From: JANWHF01 sp036276235
GTDB lineage: Bacteria; Planctomycetota; Phycisphaerae; Tepidisphaerales; Tepidisphaeraceae
Assembly: GCA_036276235.1 (NCBI GenBank)
Contig: DATBDZ010000091.1
Location: forward strand, 1-20,484
DNA: 20,484 bases
Reading direction: 5' to 3'
This document shows positions 7,382 to 13,921 of the stretch, piece by piece; positions within the stretch are counted from its first letter, which is position 1, and each line of letters opens with the position of its first letter. Both the position numbers and the translations under genes were made by a program. The notes beneath the pieces are model-generated. The model had not been told where the DNA came from. It searched no databases and saw only the letters and a program-made list of their open reading frames with translations.

Positions 7382-8452
7382 TCATTCCGCGACAGCGGCG
7401 GCTTGCTTCGCTTCGGCCGGCAATCCCCCGGCCTTGGCCGCGCCGGCGGCTCTCGTGCGGCGTTTTTCCTGGATGAGATGCACCAACTGATCGAGGATGA
7501 CGGCCACCAGGATCACCGCGCCGATCACGATGTATTTCCAGTTGTCGTCCGGCTTCCAAAGCTGCGGCCGCCCGGCGGCGTCGCGGTACTTGACCTGGAA
7601 CATGTCCAAGCCGTCTTCGATCACTTTCATGAGCGCCGTGCCGATGATAACGCCGACAACGGTTCCTTCGCCGCCGCGCAGCGAGCAGCCGCCGAGCACG
7701 CAGGCGGCGATCGCCGACAGCTCAAACGCCACGCCCACGTTCTGATCCATCTGGTTGATATAGGAGGCGTAGCAAACGCCCGCGACACCGGCCAGCCCGG
7801 CGGAAATGACATACGTAATCGTCTCCACCCTCTTCACCGGCACACCCGAATATTGTGCCGCGTCGCGATTTCCGCCGATGGCGTAGATATAGCGGCCAAA
7901 GACCGTGAAGTGCAGCAGATAGCCGGACACCAGAACGACGCCGAGAAACAGCACGAGCAAAACGGGAATGATCGGATCGCCATCGACGCGGAGGATCGGC
8001 GTGTTCGCGAAAGTGCGGAACGATGAAAAGCTGATGTTGCCGCCGTGAACGATTGTCTGCGAGACGCCGCGCAGGGTGAGCATTCCGCCGAGCGTGACGA
8101 TGAACGGCTGAAGATTCAGCCGCGTGATGAGCAGGCCTTGGGCAAGCCCGATCAGCAGCGCAACCGACATCGCGACGATGATGCCGATCCAGAGTGGCTC
8201 GCCCATGCCGCCCTCGGCGGTGGACGAAACCTTTGCCAGCACCACGCCCGTGAGTCCGACCATCGAGCCGACGGAAAGATCGATGCCGCCGGTGACGATG
8301 ACAAACGCCGACCCGATCGCCAGGATGCCGAGCATCGAGATCTGGCGGGTGGTGTTGAAGACGTTGGATTCGCCGATGAAGTTGGTGTTGGAGAAGTACA
8401 AACCGGCGCACAAGCAGATCAGCGCCACCAGCATTCCCAATTCACGTCGCAT
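7382..8452 (-). CDS. Sugar ABC transporter permease (RbsC/MglC-type)
   Basis: This 356-residue integral membrane protein forms the translocation channel of a carbohydrate importer. The family-typical segment GSAFVIVTGGIDLSVGSMVG, followed by GLLITRLNLQPFIVTLGGM, identifies the branched-chain/ribose permease superfamily. Repeated hydrophobic stretches suggest about eight to ten membrane spans. A second hallmark is AIAACVLGGCSLRGGEGTVVGVIIGTAL near the C-terminal third, the region contacting the ATPase. It is some 35 residues longer than RbsC. The extra length comes mostly from an insert before the last span (FQVKYRDAAGRPQLWKPDDN) and an Ala/Lys-rich cytoplasmic tail. The ATPase stop lies 18 bases before this ATG, so the two genes are almost certainly co-transcribed. 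No clear Shine-Dalgarno is visible. Substrate specificity cannot be assigned. Confidence 0.93.
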   Translation of the reverse strand: MRRELGMLVALICLCAGLYFSNTNFIGESNVFNTTRQISMLGILAIGSAFVIVTGGIDLSVGSMVGLTGVVLAKVSSTAEGGMGEPLWIGIIVAMSVALLIGLAQGLLITRLNLQPFIVTLGGMLTLRGVSQTIVHGGNISFSSFRTFANTPILRVDGDPIIPVLLVLFLGVVLVSGYLLHFTVFGRYIYAIGGNRDAAQYSGVPVKRVETITYVISAGLAGVAGVCYASYINQMDQNVGVAFELSAIAACVLGGCSLRGGEGTVVGVIIGTALMKVIEDGLDMFQVKYRDAAGRPQLWKPDDNWKYIVIGAVILVAVILDQLVHLIQEKRRTRAAGAAKAGGLPAEAKQAAAVAE

Positions 8453-8470
8453 AGTTCAAAGTCTACCGGG

Positions 8471-9979
8471 TCATGCCGCCCCGGTCATCAGGCTGGCGAT
8501 TCGTTCCTGCGATGCTTCAGCACCATCGATAACGGCTTCGAGCCGTCGCTCGCGCATGACAGCGATTCTATCGCTCATCCCTAAAACCTCTTCCATGTCC
8601 GAGCTGACCATCAGAATCGTGATGCCTTGGGCGGCAAGCGCCGCCATGTGTCGGTAGATTTCAGCTTTCGCGCCCACATCAATTCCTCGCGTCGGCTCGT
8701 CGAGGATCAGCACCTTGGGCTTCATCGCCAGCCATTTGCCGAGGACAACTTTCTGCTGGTTGCCGCCGGAGAGATTGACGACCTTGCGGCGAATCGTCGG
8801 CGCTTTAATCCGCATGCGCTCCATCTCGATGGTAGCGACGCGCGATTCGGCGCCGCGTTGGAGCCAAAATTTCGGTTTGTACTCGCCGATCGCCGGAAGG
8901 GAAATATTCTGGGCGATGCTCATGGGCAGGATCAGGCCGTTGCGTTTGCGGTCTTCGGGGGCCAGATAGACGCCGCGATCGATGGCGTCGCGGGCGGATT
9001 TGGGCTGGAACTCCAAACCCTCAAGCCGCATCGTCCCGCCGAGCGCCGGCGTCGCGCCGAAGATCGCTTCCATTAATTCTGTTCGACCAGAGCCGACAAG
9101 GCCCGCGAAGCCAAGGATTTCGCCGCGCCGTGCGGAGAAGCTCACGCGCTCGCCGGAGCCGCGCACGAGCAGGTCCTTGATTTCCAGGACATCCGGCCCC
9201 GCCTGTCGCAAGGTGCGCTCGGGAAACCAGGCGCTGAGCGGGCGGCCCACCATCATCGACACGACCTGCTGATGTGTCGTTTGGCGTGCGTCGAGATCGC
9301 CGACATGGCGGCCATCGCGCAGGACGGTAATGCGGTCGGCGACTTCGAGCACTTCTTCCATTCGATGGGAGATATAAATGATTCCCATTCCCGCCTGCCG
9401 CAGGCCGGCGATGATCTTAAAGAGCTGTCGCGTTTCTCCCAGCGTGAGCGACGAGGTCGGCTCATCCATGATGATGATGCGTGCGTTGAGCGAGAGCGCC
9501 TTGGCGATCTCGACCATCTGCATCTGCCCCGCCGTCAGACGCGCGACGGGACACGTCGGCGGCATATCAAGGCCAACCTGCTTCAAAAGTGCCGCCGCCT
9601 TTCGGTTCATGGCGCGGCGATTGAGCCATCCAATTCCGCTGCCGGCGGCCTTCTCGTTTCCCAGAAAGATATTCCCGGCAATATCAAGATTGGACGCAAG
9701 CATCAGCTCCTGGTGAATGAGCGCAATCCCCCTCCGCTTGGCCTCGGCGACGTTATGCAAAACAGCCGTCTGACCATCAAGCTGAATCTCTCCCGCGTCC
9801 GGCGGATATGCCCCGCCAAGGATCTTCATCAGCGTGCTTTTACCCGCCCCATTCTCCCCCATCAGCGCCAACACCTCGCCGCGCGCAAGCGAAAGCGAAA
9901 CATCCGCCAGCGCCACCACACCGGGGAAGCGCTTGGTGATGCCGCGCATGAAAAGAAGATGGGGAGGGGACTGCGACAT
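8471..9979 (-). CDS. Sugar ABC transporter ATP-binding protein, two nucleotide-binding domains (RbsA/MglA/XylG-type)
   Basis: This 502-residue cytoplasmic ATPase powers the importer. Domain 1 has Walker A GENGAGKST (41-49), signature LTAGQMQMVEIAKAL (148-162), Walker B IIIMDEPTS (168-176) and the H-loop histidine in YISHRMEEV. Domain 2 has a degenerate Walker A (GLVGSGRTELM, 293-303), an intact signature LSGGNQQKVVLGKW (403-416) and Walker B VLILDEPTRGID (423-434). One canonical and one degenerate ATP site is normal for RbsA/MglA/XylG proteins, as is the length. It sits between the binding-protein gene and the permease gene in one operon. The sequence before the ATG is a TTCAGCA-type tandem repeat that abuts the start codon, leaving no Shine-Dalgarno. 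A downstream ATG at residue 11 has none either, so the 9979 start is kept for family length. Confidence 0.95.
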   Translation of the reverse strand: MSQSPPHLLFMRGITKRFPGVVALADVSLSLARGEVLALMGENGAGKSTLMKILGGAYPPDAGEIQLDGQTAVLHNVAEAKRRGIALIHQELMLASNLDIAGNIFLGNEKAAGSGIGWLNRRAMNRKAAALLKQVGLDMPPTCPVARLTAGQMQMVEIAKALSLNARIIIMDEPTSSLTLGETRQLFKIIAGLRQAGMGIIYISHRMEEVLEVADRITVLRDGRHVGDLDARQTTHQQVVSMMVGRPLSAWFPERTLRQAGPDVLEIKDLLVRGSGERVSFSARRGEILGFAGLVGSGRTELMEAIFGATPALGGTMRLEGLEFQPKSARDAIDRGVYLAPEDRKRNGLILPMSIAQNISLPAIGEYKPKFWLQRGAESRVATIEMERMRIKAPTIRRKVVNLSGGNQQKVVLGKWLAMKPKVLILDEPTRGIDVGAKAEIYRHMAALAAQGITILMVSSDMEEVLGMSDRIAVMRERRLEAVIDGAEASQERIASLMTGAA

Positions 9980-9980
9980 G

Positions 9981-10048
9981 TGAATGCTGATCGCTGAATG
10001 CTGAATGCTGAATTGGGAAGCAGTTCGACCGCAATCCTATTCAGCATT
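9981..10048. repeat. GCTGAAT-type heptamer repeat with inverted copy, between binding protein and ATPase genes
   Basis: On the plus strand, TGAATGCTGATCGCTGAATG and further GCTGAAT units run from 9981 to 10013. An inverted copy lies at 10039-10048. AATGCTGAAT (10004-10013) and ATTCAGCATT (10039-10048) form a perfect 10-bp stem with a 25-base loop. In the transcript this hairpin starts right after the binding-protein stop codon and its repeats run up to the ATPase start codon. Confidence 0.8.
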
Positions 10049-10051
10049 TCC

Positions 10052-11050
10052 TCAGGCTCCGCCCTTCAGCTTCGCCAGATTCGTGCGGAATTCATCGACG
10101 TTGTCGGCTTTGATCACCGTTACGCCGGTGTCAATCAGCGGATTGGAAGGAAGGGCGCTCTCTCCCTGATAGGCCAGATCGCGAAGCAGCTTGGAGGATT
10201 GATATCCAAACTCAAACGGCTTCTGGACGACGGTGCAGGCGACGACTCCGCTCTTGATGCCGTCGAGCGTCCCGTCTTCTTCGTCGAAGCAGGCGACCTG
10301 AATCTTTCCCTTCTTGCCGGCGGCGTCTACCGCGCTGGCGATCGCCGGGCCGTTGTAGGACCACAAACCGCAAAGCAGCGAGACATCGGGGAACGCGTTG
10401 ATCACATTTTCGACATTAGATCGCGCCTTGTTGGCATCCTTGTTGTCTTCCTTGCGGGCGATGATCTCAATGTTGTGCCCTTTGATCGTGTCCTCTATTC
10501 CCTTGAGGCGCTGCTGGGCGTTGTCGGCGGAGAAGGTGCCGACGAAAACCGCCATCTTTCCGCCTTGCGGGAGAAGTTGCACGATCTGCTGGCCACAGAT
10601 CTTGCCGGCCTCGTAGTTGTTGGTGCCGATGTACGCCAATCGCTTGCTGCCGGCGGCGTCAGAGTCGTGGCAGATGAGATTAGTCTTCTTGGCCGCGGCG
10701 TCCAGTTCGGCGGTTTCATCCGCCGGCGCGATTACGCTGATAGCGATCCCGTTGTATCCCTGGCTCAGTAGGTTCTCGAGGATCTGCTTCTGCTCGGAAA
10801 CCGTGCCGGTAGGCGGCATCTTGATGTCCACCTTCACGCCGGCCTCCTGCTCAAACTTATGCACGCCCGCCGCCGCAATCTTCCAGAAATCGCTGGCGTT
10901 GTTGGTGACAAAGGCAAGCTTGAGCGGCGTACCCGCCGCGACTTTGTGAACGCGCTCAGTTGAAGAGCTTTCGGTCTTGTTGCAGCCGATGACGAGTGTT
11001 GTCATGAGGGCAACAAGCGCCACTGCCTGCAGGGTGCGTCGGATTAGCAC
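10052..11050 (-). CDS. Sugar ABC transporter substrate-binding lipoprotein (RbsB/periplasmic-binding-protein type 1 family)
   Basis: A 332-residue protein starting at GTG (11050), preceded by CAGGAGA at good spacing. A basic n-region (MLIRR), hydrophobic segment and lipobox VIG/C give a predicted lipidated Cys23, so it is anchored outside the cytoplasmic membrane. The mature part has the two-lobe sugar-binder pattern: LKLAFVTNNASDFWKIAAAG near the first strand, GYNGIAISVIAP, DSDAAGSKRLAYIGTNNYEA, GTFSADNAQQRLKGIED and LCGLWSYNGPAIASAVDAAG. These match the RbsB-like family that works with RbsC/RbsA-type partners. The ligand cannot be told from sequence. Its position between a mutarotase and the ATPase gene supports a monosaccharide or a small aldose derivative. 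Confidence 0.93.
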   Translation of the reverse strand: MLIRRTLQAVALVALMTTLVIGCNKTESSSTERVHKVAAGTPLKLAFVTNNASDFWKIAAAGVHKFEQEAGVKVDIKMPPTGTVSEQKQILENLLSQGYNGIAISVIAPADETAELDAAAKKTNLICHDSDAAGSKRLAYIGTNNYEAGKICGQQIVQLLPQGGKMAVFVGTFSADNAQQRLKGIEDTIKGHNIEIIARKEDNKDANKARSNVENVINAFPDVSLLCGLWSYNGPAIASAVDAAGKKGKIQVACFDEEDGTLDGIKSGVVACTVVQKPFEFGYQSSKLLRDLAYQGESALPSNPLIDTGVTVIKADNVDEFRTNLAKLKGGA

Positions 11051-11108
11051 GTTGGTATCTCCTGGGTATGAAGTGGGATGGGCTCACTCGCCAGTGTCTG
11101 CGCCAAAC

Positions 11109-11127
11109 CACGGGCGGGACGCCCGTG
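11109..11127. repeat. Palindromic hairpin between the mutarotase and binding-protein genes
   Basis: CACGGGCG, loop GGA, CGCCCGTG is a perfect 8-bp stem. It lies nine bases beyond the mutarotase stop and 58 bases before the GTG of the binding protein. It could act as an mRNA-stabilising or attenuating structure that sets the binding protein to a different level from the mutarotase. It also resembles the other short GC-rich palindromes in this window, so it may simply be a dispersed repeat. Confidence 0.7.
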
Positions 11128-11136
11128 CCACGTTAT

Positions 11137-12318
11137 TTACTTCGTCGAAAACTTGTACACCGTCGATTGGTTATACGTTTCACCTGGCTTCAGCACCGTC
11201 GTCGGGAAATTCGGGTGATTGATGGAGTCGGGGAAGTGCTGGGTTTCCAGGCAGAGCGCGCCGGCTTTTTGGTATTTGTAGCCGCCTACGCCTGTCAGCG
11301 TGCCGTCCAAGTGGATGGCGGTGTAAAGCTGAACACCGGGCTGGGTCGTCCAGCATTCCATGACGCGGCCGCTGGTTGGGTCTTCTACTTTCGCCGCGAG
11401 GGCGAGCTTCCCGCCGCCGCTGTTGAGGACGTAGTTGAGATCGTACCCGCCGACTTTTTCGATCTTGTCGATCCGCTCGCCGATCGTATGCGGCGTGGTG
11501 AAATCGAAGGGCGTGCCCTTCACGCTCTTGATCTCGCCGGTGGGAATCAGCGTGTCATCGGTCGGCGTGTAGTTGTCGGCGTTGATCGTCACCACCTCAT
11601 CCAAAATAGTCGGTGATTGCATCGCGCTCAGATTGAAATAGCTGTGATTCGTCAGATTAAGGATCGTGGGCTTGTCGGTGGTAGCGGTGTAGTCAATATG
11701 CAAGGCGTTGTCGTTGCTAAGCGTATAGGTGACGGCTGTCGCCAGCGTGCCGGGATAGTTTTCTTCCATGTCCGGGCTGATATAGGTGAAGACCACTGAT
11801 GCGCCCTCGGGCGTTGCCTTGGGTGTGGCTTTCCAGATCTTCTTGTCGAAGCCAACAGCGCCGCCGTGCAGAGAGTTGGGGCCGTTGTTGACGGCTAGCT
11901 GGTAGGTTTTGCCATCGAGCGTGAATTGCCCCTTGGCGATACGATTGGCCACGCGGCCGGCGGTTGCGCCGAAGAACGGGCTGGAGGTTTCGTATTGCTT
12001 GAGGTTGTCGAAGCCGAGGACCACGTCGCCGAGCTTGCCGGCGCGGTCGGGCATGTGCAGCTCGGTGAGGGTTGCGCCGTAGGTGATGATTTTGGCGACG
12101 GCGCCGTGGCCGTTGTGCAGCGTGTACATTTCGACGGTGGTGCCGTCCTTGGTTTTGCCGAAGTCCGATTTTTCGATATTGGCCATCGATGAATCTCCTG
12201 CCGAGCCTGGGCTGTTGGAAGCGCAACCGATGGATGCGATTGCCGCGCCAAATGCCAGCGCGCAAACAGCGGTGAGCCGAAGCAGGGAGCCACCGATTCG
12301 CTTGCCGAGATGCGTCAC
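11137..12318 (-). CDS. Exported aldose 1-epimerase (mutarotase), probable lipoprotein
   Basis: This enzyme interconverts alpha and beta anomers of aldoses. The start is GTG at 12318, preceded by GGAGG at an 8-base distance, giving 393 residues. A longer frame to 12396 exists but lacks a ribosome binding site and would bury the signal peptide. The N-terminus has a basic region, a hydrophobic segment and SIGC (Cys32), a slightly atypical lipobox. The GalM-fold motifs are GATAGRVANRIA, NSLHGG (His about 151), LNLTNHSYFNLS (His225, matching the catalytic His of E. coli GalM) and ALCLETQHFPDSINHPNFP (Glu358, the catalytic base). All catalytic residues appear present. The gene is first in the block with the ABC importer and the product is secreted, so it probably equilibrates anomers outside the cytoplasm before uptake. 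The C-terminus is complete. Confidence 0.93.
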   Translation of the reverse strand: MTHLGKRIGGSLLRLTAVCALAFGAAIASIGCASNSPGSAGDSSMANIEKSDFGKTKDGTTVEMYTLHNGHGAVAKIITYGATLTELHMPDRAGKLGDVVLGFDNLKQYETSSPFFGATAGRVANRIAKGQFTLDGKTYQLAVNNGPNSLHGGAVGFDKKIWKATPKATPEGASVVFTYISPDMEENYPGTLATAVTYTLSNDNALHIDYTATTDKPTILNLTNHSYFNLSAMQSPTILDEVVTINADNYTPTDDTLIPTGEIKSVKGTPFDFTTPHTIGERIDKIEKVGGYDLNYVLNSGGGKLALAAKVEDPTSGRVMECWTTQPGVQLYTAIHLDGTLTGVGGYKYQKAGALCLETQHFPDSINHPNFPTTVLKPGETYNQSTVYKFSTK

Positions 12319-12417
12319 GGTAAGAACCTCCGCGAGTGGTGAAAAGTTGTGCGGTCGCCGGCCGTTACGATCAGATGCGTTCCTCCAGAGCGGCACAACG
12401 ACGACCGAGTTGCGCGG

Positions 12418-12423
12418 ATTCTA
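12418..12423 (-). promoter_or_regulatory. Weak candidate -10 element upstream of the mutarotase/ABC operon
   Basis: The minus strand reads TAGAAT (five of six matches to TATAAT) about 95 bases before the GTG at 12318. The best hexamer 17 bases upstream (TACTCA) is a poor -35. It is listed because the operon promoter should lie in this gap and no better candidate was found. Confidence 0.2.
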
Positions 12424-12470
12424 ACGGATGGATGGGGAAATGAGTAGGAGAGCGATCGAAGGTGGTTTGG

Positions 12471-12838
12471 GGGGGACGAAGGGACGAAGGGACGGAGGGA
12501 CAGAGGCACGAAGGGGTTTTCAGATTCGGGGCTTGTAGGTCGCCCTTCCCAGATGACGAATGACGCCCAACAACCAACAACGGACAAGAGAAGCTCACGC
12601 AGAGGCGCAAAGGCGCAGAGAAATCCAGCCCGAAACCTGAAACCTCGCATGAGATGATCGCGGCCGCACATCATCGTGCGATGAATGATACAAATGTTAC
12701 AACTGTGCCTGTGTCACGGCGTTGATGCTCACCTCCGGTCCGCTACCCGGAGATGGGAGCCGGATTTTAATCTGCGTCCGTCCGCCCCTTCGTGCCTCCG
12801 TGCCTTCGTCCCTACTCCCCCCGTCCCTTCGTCCCTCT
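12471..12838. repeat. Inverted octamer arrays flanking further short tandem repeats (mutarotase/ECF intergenic region)
   Basis: The left array (12471-12512) is GGGACGAA/GGGACGGA octamers ending in GGCACGAAGGGG. The right array (about 12786-12838) is the same family inverted, starting CCCCTTCGTGCCTCCGTGCC. Between them lie smaller tandem repeats: CCAACAA twice (about 12567-12580), AGAGGCGCAAAGGCGCAGAG (12601-12620) and CCGAAACCTGAAACC (about 12630-12644). The whole gap from 12319 to 13007 has no supportable gene. It should hold the promoters of the divergent mutarotase operon and ECF gene. Confidence 0.8.
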
Positions 12839-13007
12839 CCCCTCCATCTTCTCCGATTAATTTTCTTGTTTCATGCCCGCTCGTCTGCTAGTTTTACGGC
12901 TGGCGAGCACCGGGGAACGCCTTTCAAGTCGTAGCTGCCACAGCAGTTGCATCCGACGGCACCAAGAAGTTTAGAGGGCGTTGCGGCCGCCAGAGGCAGT
13001 GGGAAAA

Positions 13008-13577
13008 ATGCAGGAAGTTGTTTTAGATCGTTCTGTCACCGATCAATCGGGCGCACCTGAACAGTTGCTCCCTTTGGTCTACGAGGCGCTCAAAGACCTG
13101 GCGCGACAGCGCATGGCCCTCGAGCGCCCAGGCCACACCCTTCAGGCGACGGCGCTGGTCAACGAAGCCTATCTGCGCCTCATGACCCGCAATATCCGCT
13201 GGGCCAGCCCGGCTCAGTTCTATTATGCCGCCGCCCAGGCGATGCGGCGGATTCTCGTCGAGCACGCCCGCGCCCGCGGACGCATCAAGCGCGGCGGAGA
13301 TGTCAAACGTCTTCCCATCAATCTGCTCGATCTAGCCGAAGAAGCCAGCCGCGATGAGATTCTGGCGTTGGATGAAGCGGTTTGTCGCTTAGAAGAACAT
13401 ACGCCCGATATCGCGTCGGTCGTGCGACTGCGATTCTTCGCCGGCCTCACAGTCGCCCAGACCGCCGACGCGCTGACGATCAGCCGCCGCTCCGTCGATC
13501 GAGCATGGGCGTATGCCCGGGTCTGGCTCTATCGAGAGTTGTACGGCAGCGAGCCGGATAAACAGGATGTGCATTAA
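13008..13577 (+). CDS. ECF-type RNA polymerase sigma factor of the planctomycete kinase-linked class
   Basis: A 189-residue protein from the ATG at 13008. An in-frame TTG at 12981 would add nine residues, but neither start has a strong Shine-Dalgarno. Region 2 covers about 20-95, with HTLQATALVNEAYLRLM (43-59) and FYYAAAQAMRRILVEHARAR (71-90). Region 4 covers about 125-178, with the helix-turn-helix GLTVAQTADALTISRRSVDR (146-165) for -35 recognition. This arrangement matches the ECF_sigma70 family common in Planctomycetes and Acidobacteria, often encoded beside Ser/Thr kinases. No anti-sigma factor gene is adjacent. The next gene, 344 bases downstream on the same strand, is a large kinase that is the likely upstream regulator. 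That control is inferred from family precedent, not shown here. Confidence 0.92.
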   Translation: MQEVVLDRSVTDQSGAPEQLLPLVYEALKDLARQRMALERPGHTLQATALVNEAYLRLMTRNIRWASPAQFYYAAAQAMRRILVEHARARGRIKRGGDVKRLPINLLDLAEEASRDEILALDEAVCRLEEHTPDIASVVRLRFFAGLTVAQTADALTISRRSVDRAWAYARVWLYRELYGSEPDKQDVH

Positions 13578-13609
13578 TCCGGCCGTGGCAAGAGGTTGTT
13601 TTCCGTAGG

Positions 13610-13625
13610 GTGTGCTTCAGCACAC
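13610..13625. repeat. Short palindrome after the ECF gene
   Basis: GTGTGC, loop TTCA, GCACAC, preceded by CCGTAGG. It lies 32 bases after the ECF stop codon. A similar TTCGTAGGG lead-in precedes the palindrome at 13888-13905, suggesting one dispersed repeat class with variable stems. No T-run follows, so it is not a typical intrinsic terminator. Confidence 0.65.
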
Positions 13626-13687
13626 GCGGGATGTTGCGACGTGAAAACGGCCAACGCGTGCGCGAAAACGAATGGTCGGATTGAGAA

Positions 13688-13813
13688 CCCTCTCCCCTGT
13701 ACTCAGGGGAGAGGGCAGGGTGAGGGGACAGCGGGCCGCGATACGGCGCGGTTCGCAAGTCGCAGCGTTCGTCCCCTCACCCCAACCCTCTCCCCTGAGT
13801 ACAGGGGAGAGGG
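13688..13813. repeat. Inverted pair of CCCTCTCC-type palindromic repeats
   Basis: The first copy is a perfect 12-bp stem CCCTCTCCCCTG (13688-13699), loop TACT, CAGGGGAGAGGG (13704-13715), followed by a GGGTGAGGGGAC tail to 13729. The second copy (13771-13813) is the same unit in reverse complement, with loop AGTA. The two can also pair with each other across about 40 bases. Near-identical CCCTCTCC palindromes with a GTGAGGGG tail are a familiar dispersed repeat in many bacterial genomes. A MITE-like origin is likely but unproven here. Confidence 0.85.
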
Positions 13814-13846
13814 AGAAGACGCGCTTCGCGAACGCATGCCGGCATC

Positions 13847-13905
13847 GGCGGGATAAATCCCGCGCTACATTGAGCATCTTTTCGTAGGGCGGGATTTATC
13901 CCGCC
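13847..13905. repeat. Long inverted repeat immediately upstream of the kinase start
   Basis: The left arm (13847-13868) and right arm (13884-13905) are reverse complements at 21 of 22 positions, separated by a 15-base AT-rich loop. Each arm is itself palindromic (GCGGGATAAATCCCGC and GGCGGGATTTATCCCGCC). The structure ends 16 bases before the kinase ATG, so in an mRNA it would sit over the ribosome loading region. Confidence 0.85.
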
Positions 13906-13921
13906 GTGGAACCTGAAGCGG

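Noticed and set aside
7170..7559. Upstream extension of the DUF3500-like gene
   Set aside because: It would place about 130 residues translated from repeat DNA and antisense permease sequence before a perfect Tat signal that has its own Shine-Dalgarno.
12319..12396. Longer start for the mutarotase gene
   Set aside because: It would bury the signal peptide and has no ribosome binding site. The GTG at 12318 has GGAGG at good spacing.
12471..12838. Possible CRISPR array
   Set aside because: Repeat units are 8 bases and contiguous, with no spacers of uniform length and no cas genes.
13688..13813. Insertion sequence ends
   Set aside because: Only about 40 bases lie between the inverted copies and there is no transposase frame, so it is kept as a MITE-like repeat at most.
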